From Echinostoma caproni (lineage: Eukaryota > Platyhelminthes > Trematoda > Plagiorchiida > Echinostomatidae): a DNA stretch of 64,000 nt. The position numbers and the translations under genes were made by a program. Shown piece after piece: positions 50,161 to 61,744 of the stretch (position 1 is the first letter of the stretch; every line of letters starts with the position of its first letter). The DNA lies in contig UZAN01039594.1 of NCBI GenBank assembly GCA_900618425.1, forward strand, positions 1 through 64,000. Direction: 5' to 3'. The notes beneath the pieces were generated by a model, which made no database searches, was not told the origin of the DNA, and saw only the letters and a list, made by a program, of their open reading frames with translations.

Positions 50161-53000
50161 TGAGGATTTCGGAGGCGCTTAAATTGTCTCATCAAATTCG
50201 ATATTCTCTTCTTCATACCAACAATCTTATCTGTCTATTCTCGTTGTTTGTCGTGATCTGAGCGCTATTTCTAATTTAAAATGTACTTTATTCAGTCAGT
50301 CAATAAAGCACCCAAATGGAGCGTGTTTTCTGACCAATGACTTCTCAAGACTTTTGTAATTCAGTCGACATTTACTGAGATATAAAGTAGCACTATTCAC
50401 TTCATTTCTGCAAAAGCAGAAAAATTACCTTCGTGCAGTAAACCTGATGACATCGTGACATATTCAGTTTGGAGTATAATGCACTGAGAAATAAGGACTG
50501 TCTAGGGGTACGGTACTGCTGATATAAATCATGTAATGAAAGAACAAAAATGTACAATATATATTTTTATACTATTTGCATGTTCAACGAAATACATCAA
50601 TTGATCGAACTCGTGCAATTTGACTCTTAATTTTGAAATATATTTCAATTTCCGATATCACACCTATGTATCGATAACAATGAATCGAAAACATGTACCC
50701 CGAACTATAACTTCCACTACAATATTCTTAATTTCCCTGGATCCCGAGTTGAATTTGCGTGGCCTTGAGTGTTGCCATAAATTTTGTTGTAGTGCATAAC
50801 TATCAGCTTAGAATTGTAAGTCTATTCTTCTTAATGAACAATGATTGTCTCCTGGTGGTGTTTATTCTGGAGAGGATGTGATGAAAGTCAGGATATTCCT
50901 CAAGTTCGATCAATATTTGTGTGTTTATTTCATTGTCTACTTCTTTGAACTTACTCAAGTAGGAGTTGGTGGGAGAGCTTCACGGGACCGGGTACAAAAC
51001 AGACTTTGAAAAGTGTTCAATGACGAGGGGGTAACTCCCGGACACTTCAGGCATAAAACCCCTTTTCGGATAACCAACGTGAATGAGCAGTATTGTTAGG
51101 GGCTCGTCATAAGATGGGTCTGTGGATTAACGAATTGATGAATACCTATATCAATCGATTAAGCATTATCTGAATTTGGTGATTGTGGTTTACGGAAAAC
51201 CCAGAAACTCCATGAGTATGGCAGGGTGTGAATCAGGGGCAAATGCATCCTGATTGCATCTGATTGGACAGCTTTTGAGGAACGAGGAATCAACGTGCAA
51301 CAACTAATGGGATGCTGTTTGTGGTCTTGGTGAAAAGGCAGTTGTGAGAAGAGCGAGATTGAAACCTTATCTGAGTCATGTTCAGTAATAAGATAAAAAA
51401 TCGTTGTATTAGAGCGTTCTACTGAAATAGTTCATGATGCAAGCAACATTCAGGACGCCGTATTTGGCTCAAGTGTGTACTAGCATATTACTTTAAGAGA
51501 AAGAAAAGGTGAGATTGTTATTCTGGTAGTGGTGATGGTGGTGTGCCGCCCAATCCTCGTGCTCTGATGTTGATTGATCATAAACATTCTGACTGATTAT
51601 ATTTACAGTGAGGTGACAAATCAAACTACATTCAATGGAAAATATGTGACCGTTTCCGATAAACATAGTTTATTAATCTTTGGTGCTTATGAAATTTTAT
51701 TCACCGTTTCTGATACATGTTAACTTGTTGATCTCGGTGCTTATTCGACTTATAGACGGTTAGCATCTGAAAAGCGTCTCTGATTCTTTTTTTTCGCGAA
51801 GGCCAGATATTCGGGTTCACCTCAGTATATTCTCCAGCTGCGGTCTGGCAGCAGATAACTATGTTGTGCCAGTACACTGGTAGGTCGAAACTCCCTTCAG
51901 GTAACTTCAGTAGCAGAATGCTGAATGTAATTTTGACCCTGGTTATAGGAACAGTGTTCCTTGAAAACCGGGAATGCAGTTCGCTTTTGTTCAAGCGGCT
52001 TGATCGACGCCTGCCAACATCCCTAAAGCAAGTCCTGCTTAGAAAACGGCTACATTTTGCAGTTGCAATGATAACAGGGCTAGTCTCGCAAGAAGTCTTC
52101 ATAAACTGATAGTTTTCCGTTTAGCTTATTGACCTTCAGCATGGGAAAATTGTGGGAAATTCTACTTTTCAGTGATGTTCTTAATCAAAATCCGCTCAGT
52201 TTGCTGTTTAACTTTATCCGTTAGATGTAGCGCGAAACTAGATATGCCACAAGATTGTAAATGTTTGTTCCGCTGAAATGTGGGATCATACAGTCGACCC
52301 AGTCAAAAAATTAATATGGGTCCTCACCGGCTGTGACCGCCTAATTGTGCGGACTGTCGGCGACGTACTTCTCGATCTGGTTTCCGCTACCACAACTGAA
52401 AACTCCGTCCCTTTGGAGGTAATACCGGGTACCAATCTGAGTTCTGTCACAAGCTTCTCATGTTTCAAATGAACGACAACGAAAACAGTGCTCCAAATAT
52501 TGTCTACTTTGTTTGTCACGCGCTTGTTATTCGCAAAAGGACAATCCGTGTCGCTTCTCTGGTAACCTTCAACTTGCATCCGTAAACTGTCTTCTCGGCG
52601 GTGTCACTCGCTTATAGTGACTAAATGAATTGGACTTTGATCAAATTCAGAGTATCGGTATCGATTGACCACAGTTCTCTCTGGCTTTCATTCTCAACAT
52701 ATGCCTAGATTACAGTGCAATCAACTGTTATTATAATCTTCTTGTCAGGAAGAGGAGAAAGATACATACCCAAACAACCGCCTATTCGAAAAAAACATTT
52801 CCCATCTTTCCCTCTAGCTAACCTAGTTTATCACGTTGCAAACACATCCCTGGAGTTTCTTCAGCTGTAGTTTTTTATCTAAAGACAGCCATCTTCTCGA
52901 CTGTTGCCATTATTCCCTTTGACTGGCTGATACTTTACTCTCAGCGAAATCCTTCCCTATTCCGAATAGACTCCTACTATTCACTGTAGGTCAGGCTTTG

Positions 53001-53019
53001 ACCACCACCACCACCACCA
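53001..53019. repeat. (ACC)n microsatellite
   Basis: Six ACC units. Confidence 0.95.
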
Positions 53020-56000
53020 TCTTCTCTTTTAGATTCGCCGGCAGAGAGAACCGAAATCATGGGAGCTTTGGAGGCAGCCCATTCCTAGTTCTTTGGACCA
53101 CATACTCAATAACCATCACAGGTGTTACGGGAACGATAACAGATATAACGTAGGACGAAATTTGAATTGCGCTTAAGGACTCTGTGAACAATAAACAGCT
53201 AACTGCAAGAAAACGACGCGTAATATAGGACAAATGAGCTACGTCTAAAGACGACAGCTAGCAGTAAACAGCGATCCTGTGAATCTAGACCAAACGCACG
53301 GTCTGGACAGAAAAAACGGCTTTGGACAGCAGTAATAATATTGAACGTGGTTCTATAAATAATTACAGTATCAAATATATATAAAATAGGTACTCACGAC
53401 TAGATTGACACGACGTCGATTTAACTAGCTCATTAAGGTCAGAATATAAAATCAAAAATTATAAAGGGCCGTAATGCAGTTAAACAGAAATAGAAAAAGA
53501 GGAAAAGCATATAAATTTTAGGTCTCGTATAGAGCGCAGCGAGTTGGGATATGGTGTAGCACAAAAATGGATAAATGTTTAAGTTTGGGTAATAAAGGAT
53601 TCACAAATCTTTTACAACACGCATATAGCGCTCGCGAAGCTGTCAGCTGACTTCGTTCCAGCCAGATCCCGGAAGCTTCAATATGTCTTTGAATTGTTCC
53701 GATCAGATCTAAAAATCCTTTCCCTCGACCACCATCAGTTTTCGGGAATCCTCAAACCTAGTGCCAAAATTTGAACGAGAATGAAAAAGCGCATCATCCA
53801 AATCCGCTATGCGACCATTTTCTTCGACGTGCCCATAAGTTCTGGACGTTTTGAAGTTAGATTGTGCCGCAATTTAACTCTCAAACTTACTAACTGTCTT
53901 GTTCCCAATAAATTTGGCAGTTTTGCTCCATCTGCAGTTAGGGGGAAGTTCAACTTTAGACTTGTGCTTTTCTGAGATTATATATTGTTGTGATGGAGAG
54001 TAGAAGTAATGAATCACGTGCTGACGATGTGATCCATTTCTCATCTGAGGTAACTAGTGTGCAGATTCATGCAACGCGAAGTGATCAAGAACTAGGAATA
54101 CCACTCCCCTCAGGAAACACATCGTTTTGGGGTTATTTGGTAGCCAATCTGCACCACATCAAATGTGCCTGACTGAAAATAAGCAACCATAGAAACACTA
54201 ATGTTATTTGGACCGGCTAATTTGAGCTCAAAAATATTGCCTACTAAAAGAAACAAATAACAGAAACACAAGTAGTACAAGTGTTATAAGAGAGTGTGTT
54301 AGTTGCAGCATACATGATTCGTTAGCAGTTTCTATGACATCATTTGCTTAATTATACAAACGATGGAGAGGATGTCACTGTTGATTGTGAATAAGTAGAT
54401 ATTAATTTTTTTTGTGAAAATGGCTTTGGCTGCTAATCACAAACTAACCAGATAATTTTATTACCTACGAAAGCAAGATAAATATAACCGCTGATCTTTG
54501 AACAGAATAAACATGCTTTAGACAAAAAATTCTACTCCAGGGACTTTAGAGTTACAGTCATACATCTCAATTCGACGGTGGGTTAATTGCTTATTGACGA
54601 GAGAATATGACGTTCGCTCCGTGCGGACTAGGCTTGCCAAAAGTGAATACTTTTTCAATGAAATGTACAAATAACTTCTGATGACAATGATGATGATAAT
54701 TGCGGCACGACAATGTAGTAATCAACCACACTCAAATCAGTTGAACCCATATGTTCACTGTACTGCCGTACCGTTTGTTCTAATCTACAGTATTCTAGTT
54801 CATATAGCTTTTATGCATATTAACTTTTAATTCTTTCCATGAAGAGTCTCACTCACATGACTAGCCGGAACATCATCCGGCTACGTGTAGTAGATACGCT
54901 CCTCTAGATATAAACACATTACAATATTGATATTTGAAAGCAGTTTGAGAAAATTAGCACTATCCTACTTGCTAAACGGTTGAAAACTGACATCCTGACT
55001 TTGAATGAAGTTCAGTTTCGGATACATTANACATTAAGCCTGATCAGCTGTTAACTTAGCACAAATTAGGATTCTGCAATAGACAAACCCCAGAAGTTTA
55101 TGTTTTTTACAATCGAAAAACGGCTTCCCGAATGTGGTATGTCTGATCAACGTTTGAATATGATTACCAGTGGTAGCACTTTTCGCAAGCTGCCCTCCAT
55201 GCTTTTATAGGTTGAGTCAACATTTTGTGGCAGTTATTAAGTGGATTCGCGTGCATTTCTTGAAAAATGATACTTCCTCTATTGTGTGTTGAATGGCAGT
55301 CCTTTAGTTGGTCCCTTCTCAAATCCTGAAAATTGCATCTTTACGTATTCAATAAAAGAAAGTAAAAAGAGGAAAAAAGAAAGCACATATTCTAGCATTC
55401 AATCGGTCTAATTAGTGGACAACCATGAAGTAACTTGATCCGCTAGCACCTGGTTCGAGTTAATTAGCAAAACACGTATGTGCTAATTGGCCTCACGGCG
55501 CGATCTTATTGGGGTAGGTTAAATACATCTGGCCAGGGTATAATTTTATATATTGGGTTGTGTTCAAACGGTGCAGGTCACCATAACATTGGCCCACAGG
55601 TTACGTATTAACTAGCAACACTTCTGACTGACTTCCCCTCTGATTGCCATATCAAGATGAAAGAAATGGGAACTGGACGTTGGAAGCAAACAGGTTTTCT
55701 GTGAAAAGAAAGAAAACATAACAGAATAGCCGCTTCCGATTTTTCGGTCCGTCTTCACAGGCCGTACACTTTAGAGTCCTTTGCGATTTTTGAACTGGGC
55801 CCTTTCGGCTTGAGAACCAGCAATCACTAATCAATGACCGAAAGGCACACCAGTAACTCAGGTCAAGACGGAGCTTGAATGGATTTATTCATACCAATAA
55901 GCGGACTACAAGATGATTTACATTCAATCACTAAAATAAAAAAGATACATTGGCAGGTGCACTCAAATATATTTATGGCAGATTGGTAATTGCGATTACA

Positions 56001-56120
56001 ACACTACTCACAGTCGGCTACCGAAAATTCTCTTGACCAAGAATAAGCCCAAGAAATTAACTTTTACATTTCGAGGAGAGCCTAAACCGATCTCATGATT
56101 GTATTAGAGATGAGGAAAGT

Positions 56121-56198
56121 CAGGCAGTATTAGTGGGATTCGAACACACGTCCTACGCGGTGATATTTTGGTGGCGTTACCACCGGGACACCACCACT
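56121..56198 (-). repeat. tRNA-like dispersed repeat, copy 2
   Basis: On the minus strand GTGTCCCGGTGGTAACGCCA (A-box region) is followed by CACCGCGTAGGACGTGTG and the clear B-box-like GTGTTCGAATCCCAC (56133-56147). This is the best preserved of three copies and suggests an element with an RNA polymerase III promoter of tRNA origin. Confidence 0.65.
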
Positions 56199-59170
56199 TT
56201 GAGCAGTCAATAACTCAAATTCATTCCATGTTGCACCAGTGTCATTCTGTCTTACAATATTAAACTTTGACCTACTTTCTTCATAATTCGTGGCCTCCTC
56301 GATTCAACAAAAGAAACACTGTGGCATCTTTTTGCCAGGACAATTTCTGATGATTCCTTCCTTTCCGGTCGATATATTTATTGTTGACCAAAAACAGTGA
56401 ATTCAATCGATACTCTGACAGTTATTTTAATAACGGTTGTTTGTGATACATGTACTGTTCCAGATGGTATTGTATCCAATCAGTATACGTCATTTTTATT
56501 TTAGAAGCTATTCTTGGAATGTATAATTTGTGCTTACGTATTCTTTGTGTGTCATGATGGTGCCTGGATCGCAACGAGTTGGGTTCTTACTCACAGATTC
56601 TTGAGGTGGATATGCATCGCAACTTCTTAGTAGTATTTTTATGCATAAATCGGATAAAGATTTTGAATCGCAGTAATTTATGAAAAACGCAGTAATAGCC
56701 ATGGCACTATGCATTCAAATACACTTATCGGGCTGTTTGAAATGTCGTTAGTAGCTGTTACGTTTGTGGAAGCGATTACACTCATCCTGGTTGCGCCCAT
56801 CAAATACGCACATGCCCGTCATTCCGACAAATACAACTATTCGATTCTCAAACAACTCTGAATAACCAAGTCTCCCCTTCACTGAAATATGCACCCATCC
56901 ACAGAGACGATTCTATAGTCTACCGAGCAAATGTTTGAGCAAATTTGCTATTGTGATATGTATATGTTGGAGGTTACAGTCCGAGCGTTGCACACTCGGA
57001 GTCGTCTTCACCATATCCAGTATTCAGTTCATAGATGGGTGGAATGTGATAACCGGGGGGTGGTTTGAATTTATGCCCCAATAAAACCATGAACCAGTTT
57101 TCGATCGTTTCATTTCACCGCTGTTGCGAGATAGGCTTGTATTTCATTTATGCCATAGCAGCTTTTATCGCCTGCTAGCCGAAACAATCAGGTTTGATAT
57201 CACATTCAAAACGGGTGATGAGTAGTTCCATATCGGAAACATCCATTCCTTTTTATCTATCAATAAGCTTTCTGCGCACTCCAAATAGGTCAAATTCCTA
57301 AACGAGTAGACTCCACTGACATTGAAACGGTTACGGTGGCCCAAGAGAAAAGAGTCTAGTTTTTCAGTCATTACCGACGACAGTTGGGCTTGAGCGAACG
57401 AACAGGGGTTATAATTACAAAGAATCAGAAGAAAGATATTAGCATTGAAACAGTTATGTAATAAAAATCGATCGAATGCACACTGCTGAAAACTAAAGAT
57501 GGTTACGTAATACCAAACAGCACAAACAATGCATCGAAAAGTGAAGTCAGAAATCACTTACAACAAGCGCAAGTGAAGTGGCAGGTCGTGTTGTATACCG
57601 GACAGTACGTTAACAAAGTCCCGACATTCCAGGTCATCATCATTCTCCGAAGCTCAAAGATGTTCAGGTTTGCCGGGGCGGTTTGCATTAGCTGGGGGAA
57701 ATTGCCATGACAAGCGGTTTGTGAAACTCCTGTCTATTCCTCATTTTAATCTTAATTTATCCTCTACCCCAATCGCTGACAAACCATTCTTCTGATATCC
57801 ATATTACGTGACTCCTATTTTACCCACTCGGTTGACCGAGTTCCCATTGTATCCTATTTATGTATTCATTTTAATTAAGTTCTGAACTGCTCCGTTTTGT
57901 TATTAACTAACCGTCTTCACCTTTTTCATGCACAGTTGGTTGGTTTTCATTAGGTAACTCTCTGAATCCTCACCGAATATTTTGGTCCTTGTAACACCCT
58001 CTCGTTCACGCAACTCACAATTTTCTTGGCCATTACTTAACAACAAAACTGGCTCCACTTGACCCGTCATAACTGTTCAAATGTCTATAATGGCTATTCT
58101 CATAAACGCGCAGACAGCTTATTGCGAGCATGTGATATTCATGATCAATACCAATTCTGCTCTAATTGTGTTAGTTTTTTTATCACAATTCAAAAATATT
58201 GCTTTTGTTCATTTTTATTCATTGCTCACCTGTTTTCACTGATTTCTTAAAGAAAGACTTTAAGCTGCTTCTAAGTAGAGTAACCACCGATCGCCATGTC
58301 TATTCAATCCCCCCGGAAGAGTCGATCACTAGCCTGTGAGAACATGAACTGAATGCTTGCAAAAGATTTGCCTGTAAGCTTCTTATAGATCCCACACACG
58401 CAATATAGACATATAATTTTCTGTCGTTTCGCTTACGTATACTGCATTCCACTATCATTGAATTTTTCTCGCACGTAAATATAAACGTTGACTCTGCAAT
58501 ACTCTCATTATTGTGAGATATTGTGGGAAAACAAAAGACAGTTTTCCTCAGACTATTTTAGAAGTCTTGAGACTTGACGATTTTTCCGCACCTGTGAACA
58601 TTTTTGGGTGAAATTAAGACAATCACAGAAACCATAAGGACAATACAATGCATCAATACAATCATCCTTTTATTCAGACGTAATTACTGCCTAACACAAC
58701 CGAACATTTCTGTCCGGTTGTAATTGCACATATTGGAAGGCAAACTCAGTTTACAGCCCTGACCAGCCGCCAGTGTAACCGAAGTTAAATTTGTTCACTT
58801 AAAAACAACTGAATTTAAAATCAATATATTGTGTGGGCATGCTCTGTAGTCTCAAATTTATTAGTATATTTAAATGGTACTTTAGTCCTCATGTGTGTTT
58901 GTCGACTGGTGAATTCAAAATAACATCATCCGTATAATGTATAACTTTATGAGTCGCTGAAATAACAATTAACGATTGAACTCCAAGTGACCTTGAATAC
59001 ATGGTTTGCCTGAATGAATCCATAAGTTCTGGTGGAAAGTGGACGTTTCGTATTATTAACTTTCATTTTTTTTCTTTTTTTCATTCTACTTCCTTTTATT
59101 GAATATACAAAAATACAATAATTTTTCAGGAAGGGAGAAGCGACCAATCAGAGGGCTGCCCTTCANATTC

Positions 59171-59246
59171 AGGCGATGGTGGTGTGGTTTGAACACACAT
59201 CCCCGAGGTGATAATTTGGTAACGTTATCATCGGGTCACTACCGCC
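59171..59246 (-). repeat. tRNA-like dispersed repeat, copy 3
   Basis: The minus strand GTGACCCGATGATAACGTTA, then ATCACCTCGGGGATGTGTG, then TTCAAACCACACC, aligns block by block with 56121-56198, including GCCTGA just past the B box. The B box is eroded (TTCAAACC). An ambiguous base lies at 59166. Confidence 0.65.
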
Positions 59247-59542
59247 AAAATTCACAAAGGCGAATCATATTAAGCCCGTATTTTCTATCATCCTACGTGG
59301 AGATGGGACACCGATTAGGATGTCGAATGAGTTGACAAGTTTGCCAAGTTTGATAGCCTCTGAAGCATTTGACCTAGGAAACATACCTACTGAATCGTTC
59401 TAAGAAGAACGACCTGGAACCGACTTCCACAGAGAGATATAAATGAATGCATTTAGATGAAATGCAAAGGAATACAACATCTAACCTCGAGGTAGAACAA
59501 ACCTTCAATGAATTTGGCTAAACGGGTATAGTGCAAGAAGTA

Positions 59543-59964
59543 NNNNNNNNNNNNNNNNNNNNNNNNNNNNNNNNNNNNNNNNNNNNNNNNNNNNNNNNNN
59601 NNNNNNNNNNNNNNNNNNNNNNNNNNNNNNNNNNNNNNNNNNNNNNNNNNNNNNNNNNNNNNNNNNNNNNNNNNNNNNNNNNNNNNNNNNNNNNNNNNNN
59701 NNNNNNNNNNNNNNNNNNNNNNNNNNNNNNNNNNNNNNNNNNNNNNNNNNNNNNNNNNNNNNNNNNNNNNNNNNNNNNNNNNNNNNNNNNNNNNNNNNNN
59801 NNNNNNNNNNNNNNNNNNNNNNNNNNNNNNNNNNNNNNNNNNNNNNNNNNNNNNNNNNNNNNNNNNNNNNNNNNNNNNNNNNNNNNNNNNNNNNNNNNNN
59901 NNNNNNNNNNNNNNNNNNNNNNNNNNNNNNNNNNNNNNNNNNNNNNNNNNNNNNNNNNNNNNNN
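59543..59964. other. Assembly gap (422 N) inside the CNG intron
   Basis: A run of 422 N, about 300 bases from a tRNA-like repeat and 1.7 kb before the S6 exon. Confidence 0.99.
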
Positions 59965-61667
59965 CGCATGATTGCTCGGTCATGCTCCGTTGGGGACTAT
60001 TGAAACCATTGTCAGTCCACAGCATTGGAGTTTCCCATTTTCGTATTTTGAAATAACTAAATTACAAGGCACTCTAATGTGCAGGCTAATGTTTTGATTT
60101 GCTTTTTCACGATCGCTGATCGGTCCAATGAACATTATTATGCTTGATATCAGTATTGGAATGTGATTTTGTTATGACGAACAGTATAACACTTCCGCAT
60201 TCTCTCATATTCAGATTCGAGCAAGACCAAAGTGCGTACACCACATTCTATTCGGTACAACTCCTCGGTTCTACGAGAGCTAGGGATTTTTCTCTGTACA
60301 CCAACGGGCGATAACAGTTCGACGAGGAGCCATTCGAAGAGTGAGGGAAAGACAGAAGACGGCTAAGGAGTTCTGGAACTCCAGAAACACCATCGAAGCA
60401 ACCGGGAGCAGCAATGCACTTACACGGGTAGTGACAAGTGCCCATAACAAGACAATCGATTTCGAATAATTGCTCGTTATCGCGCCTCAAGACGACAAAC
60501 ATAGTGTAACCAGGGATAAATGGGTAAGGTATTCGGTGTAGTACAAAAAAAAAACACGATTTAACATCAACATCAAAATTGTCCCAGTCGATGGTTACGA
60601 ACCTAATGGTGAGTAAAGAACTCGCATGCATGATTAGGTGAGAAGATTAAAATGAATGGGGTCAGCGAATGACGACGGACTATTCCCAGTGGTGCCTGAA
60701 TTTTGTCTTATGGGCCGCAATGTCTTCATTTTTTATTAGCCAACGAACTTGTGCCAGGAATTTTCACTTACGAACTCATTCTGCAGTGTCGTACGGACAT
60801 TTCTGTCTATCTAATACCAATGCAAGGTTAGCTATATCGCACCAACGTACTTGCAATCGCGTTACCAATCCTAACCTGGACATGTTCAGTGATTCAACAG
60901 ATTCCCCAATCTTTTTTGTATTCTAACACAATAAATGCGTTGAGTTGTGAGCAGTTCACCCCGGAGAAATCTTACTCGGTAATGATTGCACTACTGTCGA
61001 TTGACGATGCTTGCTTCTCATCTTTTGAAGTCATATTTACTTTTTCTCATCAAAATATATACAGTAAAGACCGTGTACACTGAATCCGATTCAAAAGTCA
61101 TGCATTTTGTGAGTTATATTTATCTTGCCGGCCCTGGGAGACCACGATTCACTGGGCTTTTTTCATCGAACAGATCTGATTAAAATGATCAGCTGGTGAA
61201 AAATCGATCCTAAGTTGCATAGCCCTAACCCTATCGTTGTGCCTTCGACAATCTGATAAGGTAACAAACGATACCCTTATAATTTACGCACCGAATGTAG
61301 GAAGTTTCTGGCTTGGCCAAATATAAACGGTGTCGCTTGTTTCATCACAGACGTGAGCAGCTATCAGAGCCACTCAAACTACCATCTCCTCTTGATAGGA
61401 AATGAACCAAGGAGAAGATCAGGAGGATATTCGTACACTGAAGTCTTCTCTTATTTTTATTTATTCGAGATTACGTGAACAAAACAAGCATGTTTCAAAC
61501 AGATCAGGTGGAGAACAGAAAAGGGAATATGTTGCCCTTTAGTGGTTTGCTAAATAAAATTTTACAGGTACAATTCATTCGATTGTACACAATTACTTGC
61601 AACATTAGTTTCACAATTTACACCATGCCTTGTCACACACTGATCTCCACTCTGATCCCGTTTGCAT

Positions 61668-61744
61668 TTTTGTTTTCAGATACGCATTCACTTGTATGTC
61701 CTATCTAATTGGTCTGTTCATATTCGCCACAATTGTCGGTGAGT
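61668..61744 (+). promoter_or_regulatory. Splice sites flanking the S6 micro-exon
   Basis: The acceptor TTTTTGTTTTCAG ends at 61679 and the donor GTGAGT begins at 61739. Both are strong, which would help recognition of so short an exon after a very long intron. Confidence 0.85.
61680..61738 (+). CDS. CNG channel S6 exon (59 bp)
   Basis: A TTTTCAG acceptor ends at 61679 and a GTGAGT donor starts at 61739. The 59 bases first complete the split Glu codon of the upstream exon (GA + A), then read YAFTCMSYLIGLFIFATIVG, the last Gly codon being split again. This is the S6 gate helix of CNG channels; the family reads EY.F...DFLIGVLIFATIVGNVG at this point. The joined protein aligns with the family without a gap, so no exon is missing between the two. 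The C-linker, which should begin with an NVGSM-like segment, is not present before 64000. Confidence 0.9.

Larger units (their letters stand above)
27803..61679 (+). other. Giant intron of the CNG channel gene (about 33.9 kb)
   Basis: It starts with GTAAGT, ends with a short pyrimidine tract and CAG, and interrupts a Glu codon after its second base. It lies exactly between the pore loop and S6. Inside are tRNA-like repeats, a two-copy dispersed repeat, simple repeats and two gaps of 620 and 422 N. The reading frames in it are short, mostly lack an ATG or run through N, and none resembles a protein family I know. Between the listed items I see only unremarkable AT-rich sequence. Confidence 0.85.

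Noticed and set aside
51701..52102. Minus-strand frame of 133 codons as a gene
   Set aside because: No recognisable motif and no partner exon; a chance frame is likely in 64 kb.
57165..57557. Minus-strand frame of 130 codons as an exon
   Set aside because: No family resemblance, no clear splice borders, composition typical of AT-rich non-coding DNA.
59453..60025. Frames of 146-190 codons around 59.5-60.0 kb
   Set aside because: They run through 422 N.
60248..60631. Minus-strand frame of 127 codons
   Set aside because: No family match and no convincing splice support.
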